Positions 1 through 10,033 of a stretch of 64,000 nucleotides of DNA are shown one piece after another. The position numbers were made by a program, and so were the translations under genes. Source of the DNA: Purshia tridentata (lineage: Eukaryota > Streptophyta > Magnoliopsida > Rosales > Rosaceae); assembly GCA_003254885.1 (NCBI GenBank), contig QANT01004276.1:1-64000 (forward strand), given 5' to 3'. Each line of letters opens with the position of its first letter. The stretch's first letter is position 1. The notes below the pieces were generated by a model. That model was not told the DNA's origin. It was given only the letters and a program-made list of their open reading frames with translations, and did no database searches.

Positions 1-117
1 AAGATTGATAGAGCTCTTTTACTGGATTTCATATATATAGTTCTCAGAACATTACAACGTTGCTCAAATGATCCTGAAGCCTACATACACCAGAACAAAT
101 CTCTGACATTTAGAAAA

Positions 118-381
118 GGGTTAAATACATTTTTGGTACGTATGTTTTACTCAAAAATGAATTTAGTTATCATGGTTTTAAAATTCCAATCGATTTTGAT
201 ATTTGGATTTCGTCCATTAGCAATTTTGTCATTTGTATATGTTAAGTTCAAAGTGATATATATAAATATTCAAAGATCAAAATTATTAACAGATGAAAAT
301 CCAAAGACCAATAACTGAATTTTAAAACCACAAAAATTAAATTTATTTTTAGAGTAAAACAACTAAAAACATATTTAACCC
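118..381. mobile_element. MITE-like inverted-repeat element 1
   Basis: The left end begins GGGTTAAATACATTTTTGG and the reverse complement of the right end begins GGGTTAAATATGTTTTTAG. Similarity continues inward for roughly 80 bases. The 8-bp word TTTAGAAA flanks both sides (109-116 and 382-389), as expected of a target-site duplication. The element is about 264 bp and has no coding capacity. Long inverted ends with an 8-9 bp duplication fit a Mutator-type non-autonomous element; the superfamily is an inference. Confidence 0.7.
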
Positions 382-389
382 TTTAGAAA

Positions 390-1094
390 TGAACAAAAAA
401 ATCCATCATCATTCCTTTTGTGATAGGAAACTCTACCTCTCTTGTCAATGATACCGAATCTCTAAAAATTATGATACAATAAGTCATAGATACATCAATT
501 AAAAATATATATTATAGATTACCAATAATCCCATTATGGGTTTCCTTTTTTCTTTAAAGTCTACTTTTTTATTGGGCTTTCCAACTGGTCCAAGTTTTGT
601 ATTTTCAACCCTGTTTTTATTGCACTCGGTCCACTTCTATTTCTTGTCAATTTAATTACTTTTGAAAATGACAATTTTGCTTCATCTTATTTTATCCTTC
701 TTTGTTCTCTCTTTGACGCCAATCTTTATCTCGCTCATTTCTTTCTCTGTTCTATCTCTGTCTCTCTGACTCTTTAACCTTTCTCTAATCTCTCTTTCTC
801 TCATCTTCTTTCTTGAATTTTGCTTCTTTTTTTTTTTCATTTACATTTGGAGCTTGATTTGGGGATTTTTTTTGTAAGATTGAGGTTCAATTTCTTTAGC
901 AAATCTACACTAAAATGGTTGTTATCACTTGTCAGTAACAATATATTTAAGTCGGACCATATTGCAGTAACAATATATAAGTGCAACTATGGTTGTCAAT
1001 AACAATAAACCTTGTAAATATGGCAAAAGCAAAGAAACAAATATAAAAATATGTTTAGAAAGTTAGAAAGTACAATTAGCTTTGGTTAGAAAGT
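390..1094. other. Intergenic, no gene seen
   Basis: AT-rich sequence with a pyrimidine-rich stretch at about 690-835 (runs of TCTCTCT and TTCTTTC). No ORF here resembles a known protein. The pyrimidine tract could be a decayed 5' leader, but nothing downstream supports a gene. Confidence 0.5.
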
Positions 1095-1166
1095 TAGTAC
1101 GTAATGAAAAGCAAAGAAACAAATACAATATAGTACGTAATGAAAAGCAAAGAAACAAATACAATA
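1095..1166. repeat. Two-copy 36-bp tandem repeat
   Basis: Copies at 1095-1130 and 1131-1166 are essentially identical, each running from TAGTACGTAATG to AAATACAATA. The second copy ends exactly at the left border of the next inverted-repeat element and supplies that element's target duplication. Confidence 0.85.
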
Positions 1167-1451
1167 GAGTTAATTACAGAAATAGTCCACTTATTATTCG
1201 CTAAGTCTTGTTTTAGTCCACAAATTTTTTTAAATACCATATTGGTCTACAAATTATCTGAATTTTCTCTTTCGGTCAAAATTGGGCAAAATCGGACATT
1301 TTTGCCCCTTAAGTTTATACCAATGAGTTAACTTTGAGGGACAAAAATGGAACACATCAGACAATTAATGGACCAATATGAAACTTAAATAAATTTGTGG
1401 ACTAAAACAAGACATAACGAATAATAAGTGCACAATTTTTGTAATTTCCTC
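1167..1451. mobile_element. MITE, Mutator-like, with 9-bp target duplication
   Basis: A 285-bp element. Its left end reads GAGTTAATTACAGAAAT and its right end reverse-complements to GAGGAAATTACAAAAAT. The inverted similarity extends about 100 bases, including the shared words CACTTATTATTCG, TCTTGTTTTAGTCCACAAAT and CATATTGGTC. Perfect 9-bp flanks AATACAATA lie at 1158-1166 and 1452-1460. The 9-bp duplication plus long inverted ends is the usual signature of Mutator-like elements. There is no transposase, so it is non-autonomous. Confidence 0.85.
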
Positions 1452-1559
1452 AATACAATAATATGAAAAAGTCAAAGATAAGACAAACTGGTGAAAGGTG
1501 TGCAGTTAAAAATTTAAAACAAATTGGTGTTATGATTGTAATAATGGCAAGTTTGAAGG

Positions 1560-2300
1560 CTTTTATTTCAAATTTAGTAATTGTGCAACAGACACTAAAA
1601 GTGCAAAGAATTTGAAAAGAATCATTCGAAACTTTATGCCCGAATACAAACTCATTTCGCAACTATGCAACATAGAATAAAAATTTTGAAATAGAAAACC
1701 ATTTAAAAATTAATTCAAAACTACAATGGACATGCAAAACCAATACTGCACTGTTTCATACAGTAAAACAAACAAGAACTCATTCAATAATTGTGCAACA
1801 TACCCTAAAAATTCAAAAGTTTTTGAAAAGAATCATCTATAACTTCATTTCCAAATATAAACTCATTAAGTAACTGTGAAAAAGAGACTATAATTTTCAA
1901 ATCATAAAACCGATTAAAAAATAATTCAACACTATAATGGAAAATACAAAACCAGTATTGCATAGTTTCATATACATCTAGAACTAATTCATTAACTATC
2001 CAATAGAAACTGAAAAATTTAAAGAATTTTGAAAAGAATAATCCAAAACTTCATTTCCGAATATAAACTCATTTGGTAATTGTGCAACATAAACCAAAAA
2101 TTTTATGACTGCATAAAAAACCAAAATAGTATACGAAAACAAAAAAATATTAAAACTAGACACAAAGAAGAAAAACCTAGCATACAAGCATCTAGAAAAC
2201 ACCAAACTAAGTATGGAAAGTTTTATTCATAAATCTTTTCAAATATAAACTCAATCAGTCACTGTACAATAGAATATGAAATTATGTAAATATTAAACCA
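1560..2300. repeat. Degenerate ~210-bp tandem repeat, about 3.5 units
   Basis: The landmark TTGTGCAACA lies at 1581-1590 and 1791-1800, and a degraded version near 1996-2010. Each is followed by a GAAAAGAAT...AACTT..T.CC.AATA.AAACTCATT block. Extra partial units start near 2076 and 2230. Divergence between units is high, so the array is old. Short ORFs across it on the minus strand are a by-product of the repetition. Confidence 0.7.
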
Positions 2301-2689
2301 ATTTAAATGACAATGAAGACATACTATATATCCAAAAATGAAAAGAGAAGAAACCAACTATTTCTATGTCAAATAAAATTTAGAATTTGAAACAACATTG
2401 TTAAGAGACCAATGCAATACTAGAAGACATGTAAATTTTTGAATTTGTGATTGTGGAAGAGTATCTGTTTTGTAACTTTTAAATTAGGGTTTAGCTGTCA
2501 AGTTTTGGGCTTTTCCCAAAAGTTGGGAGCTAAATCCAAAACCAAAAGCAAATTAATAATTTATAACCCTTAAAAAAACATAAAAAAAGAAAAAAAGAAA
2601 AAAAACACAAATCACTAAAAATCATGCATATATAAAAACAGAAATTGTCCCACAATACATGAAGAATCAATAGATAAGTTTGTGTTGAC

Positions 2690-2850
2690 CTCTAGGGTTG
2701 TGGGCTCCAAAGACCTAAACCCTAAGCCATATGCTCCAAACCCCAATCTAACCCTAAGCCCTATTTCTAAACTCTAAACCTCATTTATAAACCTAAAACC
2801 CCAATTATAAGTCAACTCCAATTATAAACCTTCAACCCCCAATTCCAAAA
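2690..2850. repeat. Degenerate CCCTAA-rich stretch
   Basis: Repeated variants of CCTAAACCCTAA, AACCCTAAGCC, ACCCCAAT and ATTATAAACC form a degraded telomere-like tract. The repeats are neither uniform nor numerous enough for an active telomere. It is interstitial and probably of replication-slippage or insertion origin. Confidence 0.5.
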
Positions 2851-2859
2851 AAATATTTA

Positions 2860-3645
2860 AGGCACTAAGAGGAGTAGTCCTCTAAAAGGTCTGTTATGGT
2901 GTTCTACACTACAGGATCGATCCTATCACCAAAAGGACCGGTCCTCCAAGATGATTATTTTTGCGATTTTGCATTGTAGGACCGATCCTATCATGGTAGG
3001 ACCAGTCCTCACTATTCATTCGCAATGTTAGTTTTTTTATTCTCCATTTTTAACTAGGCTTTCACATAATTACCTTCAACTCACACATTATACACTTAAA
3101 AGGCTATGATATGAACAAGGATTACATAAACATTTCATATAAGCTAGTTCATTGTGTTTTTAACATAGATAATAGAATAGATTATTCCTTGTAAATCTAT
3201 TCATGCTGTTAATGTTCATCCATCAAAAGTTGAACTCATTGCATCAAGTTTGAAGAATGGTTTAGGATTTCTTGTCATCAGGTTGTTAGCAAGTAGATCT
3301 CCACAGTAATTGGTGAAATTGACTAGTTACAAGTGGCGTAAGACTAGTCTTTTCTAACTAGAAGGTGTCTAGGTAGGATTTAGATCAAGTCATTGGTTAT
3401 AATCTTTATTTTACATAATGGATTGCTTTTTTGAACTAGGTCTCGCGATTTTTACCCAATGGAGAGTTCTCCACGTTAACAACTCTCGTGTTCTCGTGAT
3501 TGAATTTGTTTAATTTGCCTTGTTGATCATCTCATAATTTTTGTTAATCCAGTGCATATTAATTCAACTTGGTAAAGTTAAAATTTGGTTTATTTTTTGT
3601 GCATGCCTATTCAGCCCCCTGTAGGCTTAGCAGTGATCTATATGA
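2860..3645 (+). mobile_element. LTR-retrotransposon fossil fragment (LTR-like, probably Ty1/copia)
   Basis: Four near-palindromic AGGACCGGTCCT-type motifs lie at about 2912-3015. They are followed at 3440-3500 by a 'tttttacccaatggagag ... ccacgttaac' block and at about 3610-3625 by a cytosine-rich 'tcagccccctgtagg' tail. From general knowledge this combination resembles LTRs of plant copia-type elements. No internal region, primer-binding site or matching second LTR is visible, so it is a solo or truncated, old and clearly broken copy. Borders are approximate. Confidence 0.45.
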
Positions 3646-3650
3646 GAATT

Positions 3651-3675
3651 GAGAGAGAGAGAGTGAGAGTGAGAG
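3651..3675. repeat. GA-rich microsatellite
   Basis: Simple GAGAGA/GTGAGA repeat directly after the LTR-like fragment. Confidence 0.8.
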
Positions 3676-4578
3676 TCATAGACAGCTACAACTAAGACAA
3701 TATGGTAATTTAGCACGAGGAATATTGAAACGTTTTAGACATTGAGCTAGGCCCATTGACCATAACAAAATTCAATTATATATCCACTTATTCATTTTGA
3801 AAACTGAAATTACATTTTGGGTATTTATAAATTATTTCTTGATTTATTTGTAATTTGCTATTTTATTATTATATTTTTTTTTTGTTATTATTAGTTTCAT
3901 CCTGAAACTATTTCAAATTTTCATATCACCCTCTCAGGTTTATTTTGTATTACTTTATTTCTTAAAACTAATTTTCATGTATCACATTACCTCTTGTTTA
4001 TTTTCTTTAGAAAAGTACAAATAAATCAATAAAACATTTCTAAATTACAAATAGGTCAATGCATAATTTCATATCCCATAATAGTCAATGATATATTTTA
4101 AGAAATTACATTTTAGTCAATGGCCCACCCAATACCTAATTTCTTTTAAAATATTAATTTTGTTAATATACTTTTTTGCCCTTCTATTACTTTTTTAGAA
4201 AATTACTTGAATATGAATAAACAAAAGGGTTAATAACATAAAAATCAATAAAATAATTTCTAATTTCATAATGGTCAATTCATTATCTAAATAATGGACA
4301 TTGACTAAAATGTAATAAAATAAAAATAAAGAGTAACAACTAGACTTAAAACATAGGTGTATCTACGTTCTTACCATTTTGCTTACATATTAGTGACATC
4401 ATCAATGTCTCATAATTATAAAAATTACAAAGAGATCAATAATAACCACAAGTTGACACATGGTAAAATTAACATAATAAATCACCTAACATTTGTAGGA
4501 TGACAACAAATGTTATTTTAGACAAATTCTACGACTGATCAACTAGTATTAATAACGTATAAGCCTTTTTTTTTTTTT

Positions 4579-4579
4579 N
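4579..4579. other. Ambiguous base in a T run
   Basis: A single N inside a poly-T tract. Similar single N characters occur at 29611 (T run), 49923 (A run), 53045 (A run) and 53659 (G run). All are in homopolymers, so run lengths and nearby joins in this assembly should be treated with caution. Confidence 0.9.
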
Positions 4580-5040
4580 TTTTTTCTTTTTTTTTTTCCA
4601 TTTCCACTTTTTTTTCTTTACATCTTGTTTCTCTTTATACTCCTATTTAAGATGTATATTTCAGTTTTTTTTCCTTTTATCCCTTTTTTTACTGCAACAT
4701 TTAAGGTTTTTTTTTTTTTTCATTTACCTCATTTTTTCCCTTTCATCTTATTTTAGTTCATCCTCTTGTTTAAAACGCATATTAGACACATGCAGTGTAC
4801 ATATTAAACACTATTTTTTATTGAAAATTGTTGCACAGTTTATAAAACATATTAGTGACAGTGTCTAATATATTGATTTTAAACAGGAAATTGTTGCACA
4901 GTTTTAGAAACATATTAGACACTGTCAGGTAGTGTGCATATTATACTGAAATTTAAAACATACACTGTCTAACAGTGTCTGTTTAATCAAACATAGTTGA
5001 CTGCCAAGGAATAGATTCATAAGGGCAAGGTATACTCTTA

Positions 5041-5314
5041 GATTTATAGAAATATAAGTATAAGTCCAAATACTTTGAAAATTGGTTGAATAATTTCAGA
5101 CATATAAAGGTTCATTCACAAAAAATATCAATTGTTTTGGAGTTGTGTAATAGTATAGTTTCATTAATCAATCTAGCTTAAAAAAAATATAAGTATAAGT
5201 CCAAATACTTTGAAAATTGATTGAATAATTTTAGACATATAAAGGTTCATTCACAAAAATATTAATTGTTTTGGAGCTGTGGATTAGTATAGTTTCATTA
5301 ATCAATCTAGCCTA
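5041..5314. repeat. Two-copy ~135-bp tandem repeat inside the transposon
   Basis: Copies at about 5048-5180 and 5187-5314 share AAGTATAAGTCCAAATACTT through CATTAATCAATCTAGC with scattered substitutions. Confidence 0.85.
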
Positions 5315-5490
5315 AGATTTGGGAGTAATGCTCATTCTCTAAATCCAAAAGTTGAGTAATTAATGTCCCACAACCTCAAATCATATGATCTACTGTACAA
5401 AAACCAAACCACAAAGGTCTAACATCATTCCATTAATCTCGATTTAGGTTGAAATCATAAAGAACACAATAGAGGTTAAAAAATCAGATA

Positions 5491-5950
5491 TGCAAAAGAA
5501 AATAGTTGCTAGCTGATAGATTTCAGAAATTTATGGTAAACTTAGAAAATGCATAATTAATGCATCTGGGGTCCGATTAAGGTGATCTTGGTCTTGAAAT
5601 GACCACTAGGGTGTCTAGTTTCTGCTTACCAAAAATCAGATCAAAACTCTTTGTCAAACAGTACAGTTTTCAAAATCATTGTCTCGGGGTCAAAACAGTG
5701 AATGTGTGACAGTGTCTATGGGAGAAAGGAAAATAGTTGCTATCTGATAGATTTCAGAAATTCAAGTTCAATTTAGAAAATGCATAACTAATGCATCTGA
5801 GGTCCGATTAAGGTGATCTTGGTCTTGAAATGACCATTAAGATGTCTAGTTTCTGCTTACCAAAAACCAAATCAAAACTCTTTATCAAACAGTACAGTTT
5901 TCAATATCATTGTCTCGGGGTCAGAACAGTATATGTGTGACAGTGTCTAT
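5491..5950. repeat. Two-copy ~230-bp tandem repeat inside the transposon
   Basis: Copies at about 5491-5721 and 5722-5950 share GAAAATAGTTGCTA, GGTCCGATTAAGGTGATC, TGTCTAGTTTCTGCTTACC and ATTGTCTCGGGGTC, ending in GTGTGACAGTGTCTAT. They are about 90% alike by eye. Confidence 0.85.
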
Positions 5951-6147
5951 ATTTAAGTTTGTAGATAAACGACAATGGTTATGATTTCAATTTTAAAAGT
6001 AATGTTTCTACTTATTATGTTGTAGATACTCTCATTACTTTTTATAAAAGTGTCAAAATGATAATTAACATATGCAAATTCATATAGATATTGTCATACA
6101 GATACTGATTTTTAGTATCTATAAAAATCTAAACAGATACTGTCACA

Positions 6148-6396
6148 CATATACTAAAAAAACCACACATTTTTCCAAATCAGTAGCTGCATCATAGTGT
6201 CCAAATTTTTTTTTTTTTTAACACACCACACATTTTTTCCAAATCAGTAGGTGCATCGTACAGTGTCCAAAACTAAAACTTGAATATAGTGTCTTTTACT
6301 TTGGAAACTGTAAAATGAGTTACTAGGTAAATTATTCAAGTCTTTTACTTTTACAACTGTAAAATGAGCTACTAAGTAAATTATTCATATCATTTC
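6148..6396. repeat. Two further short duplications inside the transposon
   Basis: A ~75-bp unit (ACCACACATTTTTCC, AAATCAGTAG, GTGCATC, GTGTCCAAA) occurs twice at about 6158-6270, split by a T tract. A ~50-bp unit (CTTTTACTTT, AACTGTAAAATGAG, TACTA, GTAAATTATTCA) occurs twice at about 6293-6392. Confidence 0.75.
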
Positions 6397-7191
6397 AATG
6401 TACATAATATACTTGGTTGTCATCATAAATATATTTATTCTTTTTTATAAATCTTGATATACTTTAATTTCAATTTTCCATGCAGAAAAAAACATGCACT
6501 ATTGTATATCCACTGAAACTTATCTTAGTCAATACAAACATGAGTTGATAAATTGCGTACAACCTTATGCCCACGTGTAGGTTATGAACTTAATCGAGTC
6601 CCAAATTATTCAAAGTCCACATAAATGATTTCAACTAAGAATATTTTAAATGGATGTAGAAGTACTAGAACATAGCATGTATTTTATGTAAAATGTATAA
6701 TTCGTATAACAAAAACAACTTGATAAAAATGTTAATGACAACATAACATAATCAATTCAAGCACCTTTAAAAAAAATTATTGTCATCTATTTAGTTTTGA
6801 AATTTTTTTGATTAAAAATGAAGAAACATGATATTTTTGTTTTATATTGATAATTTAGCCTTTAGATTAAAAATGCTTAATCTTAGCCAATAGATTGAGC
6901 AATGTCATATACTTACTAAGTTTATTTATAATTTTGTTTTAAATTATGTGATCATATTTTGTTTATTTATATTCAAGCAATTTTCTAAAAAAGTAATAGA
7001 AGGGCAAAAAAGTATATTAATAAAATTAATATTTTAAAAGAAATTAGGTATTGGGTGGGCCATTGACTAAAATGTAATTTCTTAAAATATATCATTGACT
7101 ATTATAGGATATGAAATTATGCATTGACCTATTTGTAATTTAGAAATGTTTTATTGATTTATTTGTAATTTTCTAAATTAAAAACTAATAA

Positions 7192-9600
7192 CTTGTTTAA
7201 ACTCGTGAGTTTTACTACCAAATGACAAAAAATCATGTATTAACATTTTTATTTGATTTTCAAACAAAAATTGAAAATGTGAGTTTGTTAAAACTGTCCT
7301 CATTTTACAAATAACATAAAACACATTAACCAAATCAAAGAATTTTCGACTACATAGACCAAGGGAGCTTTTATCATGCAAAACTAAAATGCAAATTATG
7401 TGTAGATTTGCACCACCGATAGGTAGGAGGGGTTCACCAAATACAAACAAAATGCAAACTATCCACATCTATTCCGCTACTTTTTTTCGCAAGAAAGAAT
7501 TATGACATAGACCAAATATGTTTTCAAGCAAATTGGCCAACATCACCACTTGAGAGTGAAACTCAAGATTAGAAGGGCCATGCAACCAAATTCAAACTTG
7601 AAACTTCCTAGTAGATACATACAAATTAGAGTCCGACCGATCCAATGCTATTATTGGAGCTATATATAAAAATTGTTCATCGATATAAAGCATTTAAAAT
7701 GTGCTTATTTGAAAATTGAAAAGAAAATTGAATCTAATATATCTATCTTTATCGTACCCTACTCATGCTAGTTGAATTGAAGTTTATGGACATGCATTAC
7801 TAATACATTCGCTACTTTGCTTGGACTTACAGATATAAATTCTCTGGTATGTCAAACTTTAGCCTAACCGTGTTGCTCATCCACTCATTCATAAAAAAAG
7901 GAAGTTTGGTTCCCATGCTTAAAGGTGTGACCTTTGATTTTGAATGGAATAAGCAGTAGACTTCAAAGAACCTTCTCTTTTGGTCAAAATCATTAGAAAA
8001 TGAGTGGTTGTTTTTAGTCAACGGATGTTGGGATTAGCCCTTATAATGAAGGTAGCTCTAGAATTTTGATTCCCTAAACACAAAAGTGAATGAATATATG
8101 CTACCCAACAACTTTTTATTTATTAAATTTTGGATAATTGTGAATTTTATTTATTTCTTGTAAGTAAAATTAGAGGTGTGGAATGAATTATGATGACATG
8201 AGCATAGATCATGAACACAATACGATTACAATGAATACTATATAATATGGATACAAAACAAATATGACTGACATAAATATAATATAAACCCAACTGAAAT
8301 TTTTTTAACCCAACATGACAAGACATGAACCATTTGACATTAGTTTTTTTCCTTTTTAAACAACATGTAAACAAACAAATTCAAACATCTCAAACAACAT
8401 GTTAATGCGATTCCAACTAGGCCATCTGTCTAAAGCTGTTGGCATCACAATGTACAAGTTGAAAATAACTTGTTATTTATGTCTTAATAGAAAATAGACC
8501 ATATGGCAATATAGCTAACAACCTATAGCTATATGACAAAATTACTAGCATAATGTTGAAGGGAAATTAAAGAGTTTAATATATTTGACTGGGCATTTTG
8601 GCCTCAAAAAATTCCATACTTCAAAATTTGTGATGGAATGAGAACTTGAAATGTTCTATCGTCAACGCCACACAATATGCAATACAGAGTCATATCCATA
8701 AAATCGTCGTGTCATACTATTCACTAAATGACCTTCCAAGAACCATGCATATTTGAAAATATGCTCATTGTAATTACAATTAAATGAAATAATAATCAAA
8801 TCCATATTTGATAACCTAAAAATACTGAACTATATAATAGGATAATAGTCCCATGTATTATTACAATTAAATTGGACAATATGCCAATCTAATACTACAC
8901 CCAACACAAGATAGCATTTTAACAAGAAATTCTTCCATGGAGCATGCTTTATCTTTATGGGTTCTTCTAGGTTGGATTCACAAATATGTTTCCTTTTATT
9001 GTGAGAAGAGACATAGAACCATGCCTCATACAAGATTTAGACCCCTACTAAAAAAATGAGAGTTTAAACCTTCATTTTAGAGAGCCGACTAGTTATTATA
9101 GATAACTCGCTATTGTTTACAATTTTTAATCATAAATTTCTTTTGTTGGAAAACATTAATTTATATATTCTTTGAATACGTTTGAAATATTTAAACTTAA
9201 AACCTTTTTTAATATTTTGGAGATAAAAATTACTATTCTAATAATTTAGAAGCTCATCTCCTTTAGTATAGTTCAATGTAGGAATGACAAAATTTTCCGT
9301 TATGATTCCGCTCACCGATTTAATTTTTTAAAATAAAAATAAATATAGTGTACATATATTATTTTTTTCACTAAACTAATCAAATTTGAAGGGTAAATCA
9401 AACAAATATTTAGTTTATGGAACAATTGAGGGAGCAAAATGGCTATCAAGCCTTAGATACAAAACATGAGCATACATAACTATATACGCATGGAAAATAA
9501 AGTGCCTTAAATTCGGAGACTCACGTTTTTTCATACTATATTTTCCATGTTTATAAGATAATTATCATTAAAAGTTGCATTTATTTTAACCTTTCAACGT
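7192..9600. other. Intergenic, no gene supported
   Basis: AT-rich sequence. Small ORFs on the minus strand (7178-7468, 7827-8021, 8147-8374, 8830-9033) have no recognisable domain, no leader or splice context, and AT-biased codons. The ORF at 7827-8021 might be a decayed exon, but I could not match it to a family. Confidence 0.5.
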
Positions 9601-9959
9601 CTCAAACATGGCCGCTATGCCATGGTCCATTTAATTGAAGTTCTCTTTAATAAGGCAAAATATGGGTCGGGTACGTGGAGGCATCCGAATAAAATAAAAC
9701 GGATCTTGATTCTTGACGAGTGGCGTAACTGGCGGGCAGAAGTCGGCTCGAAACGGACGCCATGACCAATTAACAAGACGTTAAAAAGTCGCACACATAG
9801 ACTCCATGCCTAACTTTATTACATACATTTTGACGGTCCAAGCTTAAAGTGTCCAATAATCAAACGGACCAAAAAGGCCTAAAGCCAAAAGAAAATTCAA
9901 ATCCCATACTCTCTGGTTTCATAGTTATAAAATCACACCGGTCGTCTCTCATTCACATC

Positions 9960-10033
9960 AGCTTCGTTATCACTTCTCTCTCTGTCTCTCTCTGTCTCTC
10001 TATCTCGCTTTCTCACTCAGAATCGCAGAGAGG
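9960..10033 (+). promoter_or_regulatory. CT-rich 5' leader of the galactosyltransferase gene
   Basis: A run of TCTCTCTGTCTCTCT at about 9975-10015 lies immediately before the start codon. Pyrimidine-rich leaders are common in plant transcripts. The transcription start was not determined. Confidence 0.5.

Larger units (their letters stand above)
4001..7191. mobile_element. 3.2-kb non-autonomous DNA transposon with 222-bp inverted ends
   Basis: Positions 4006-4227 are repeated in reverse complement at about 6957-7177 with only a handful of mismatches (about 97% identity by eye). Both ends carry TTTAGAAAA.TACAAAT, AATAGGTCAATGCATAAT and GGCCCACCCAATACC. The 8-mer CTTGTTTA lies just outside both ends (3993-4000 and 7192-7199) and may be the target duplication, which would set the borders used here. 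The interior has no transposase ORF and is built from AT-rich sequence with several tandem duplications. Long inverted ends plus an 8-9 bp duplication suggest a Mutator-like element; hAT is the alternative. The ends diverge far less than the interior repeats. Confidence 0.8.
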
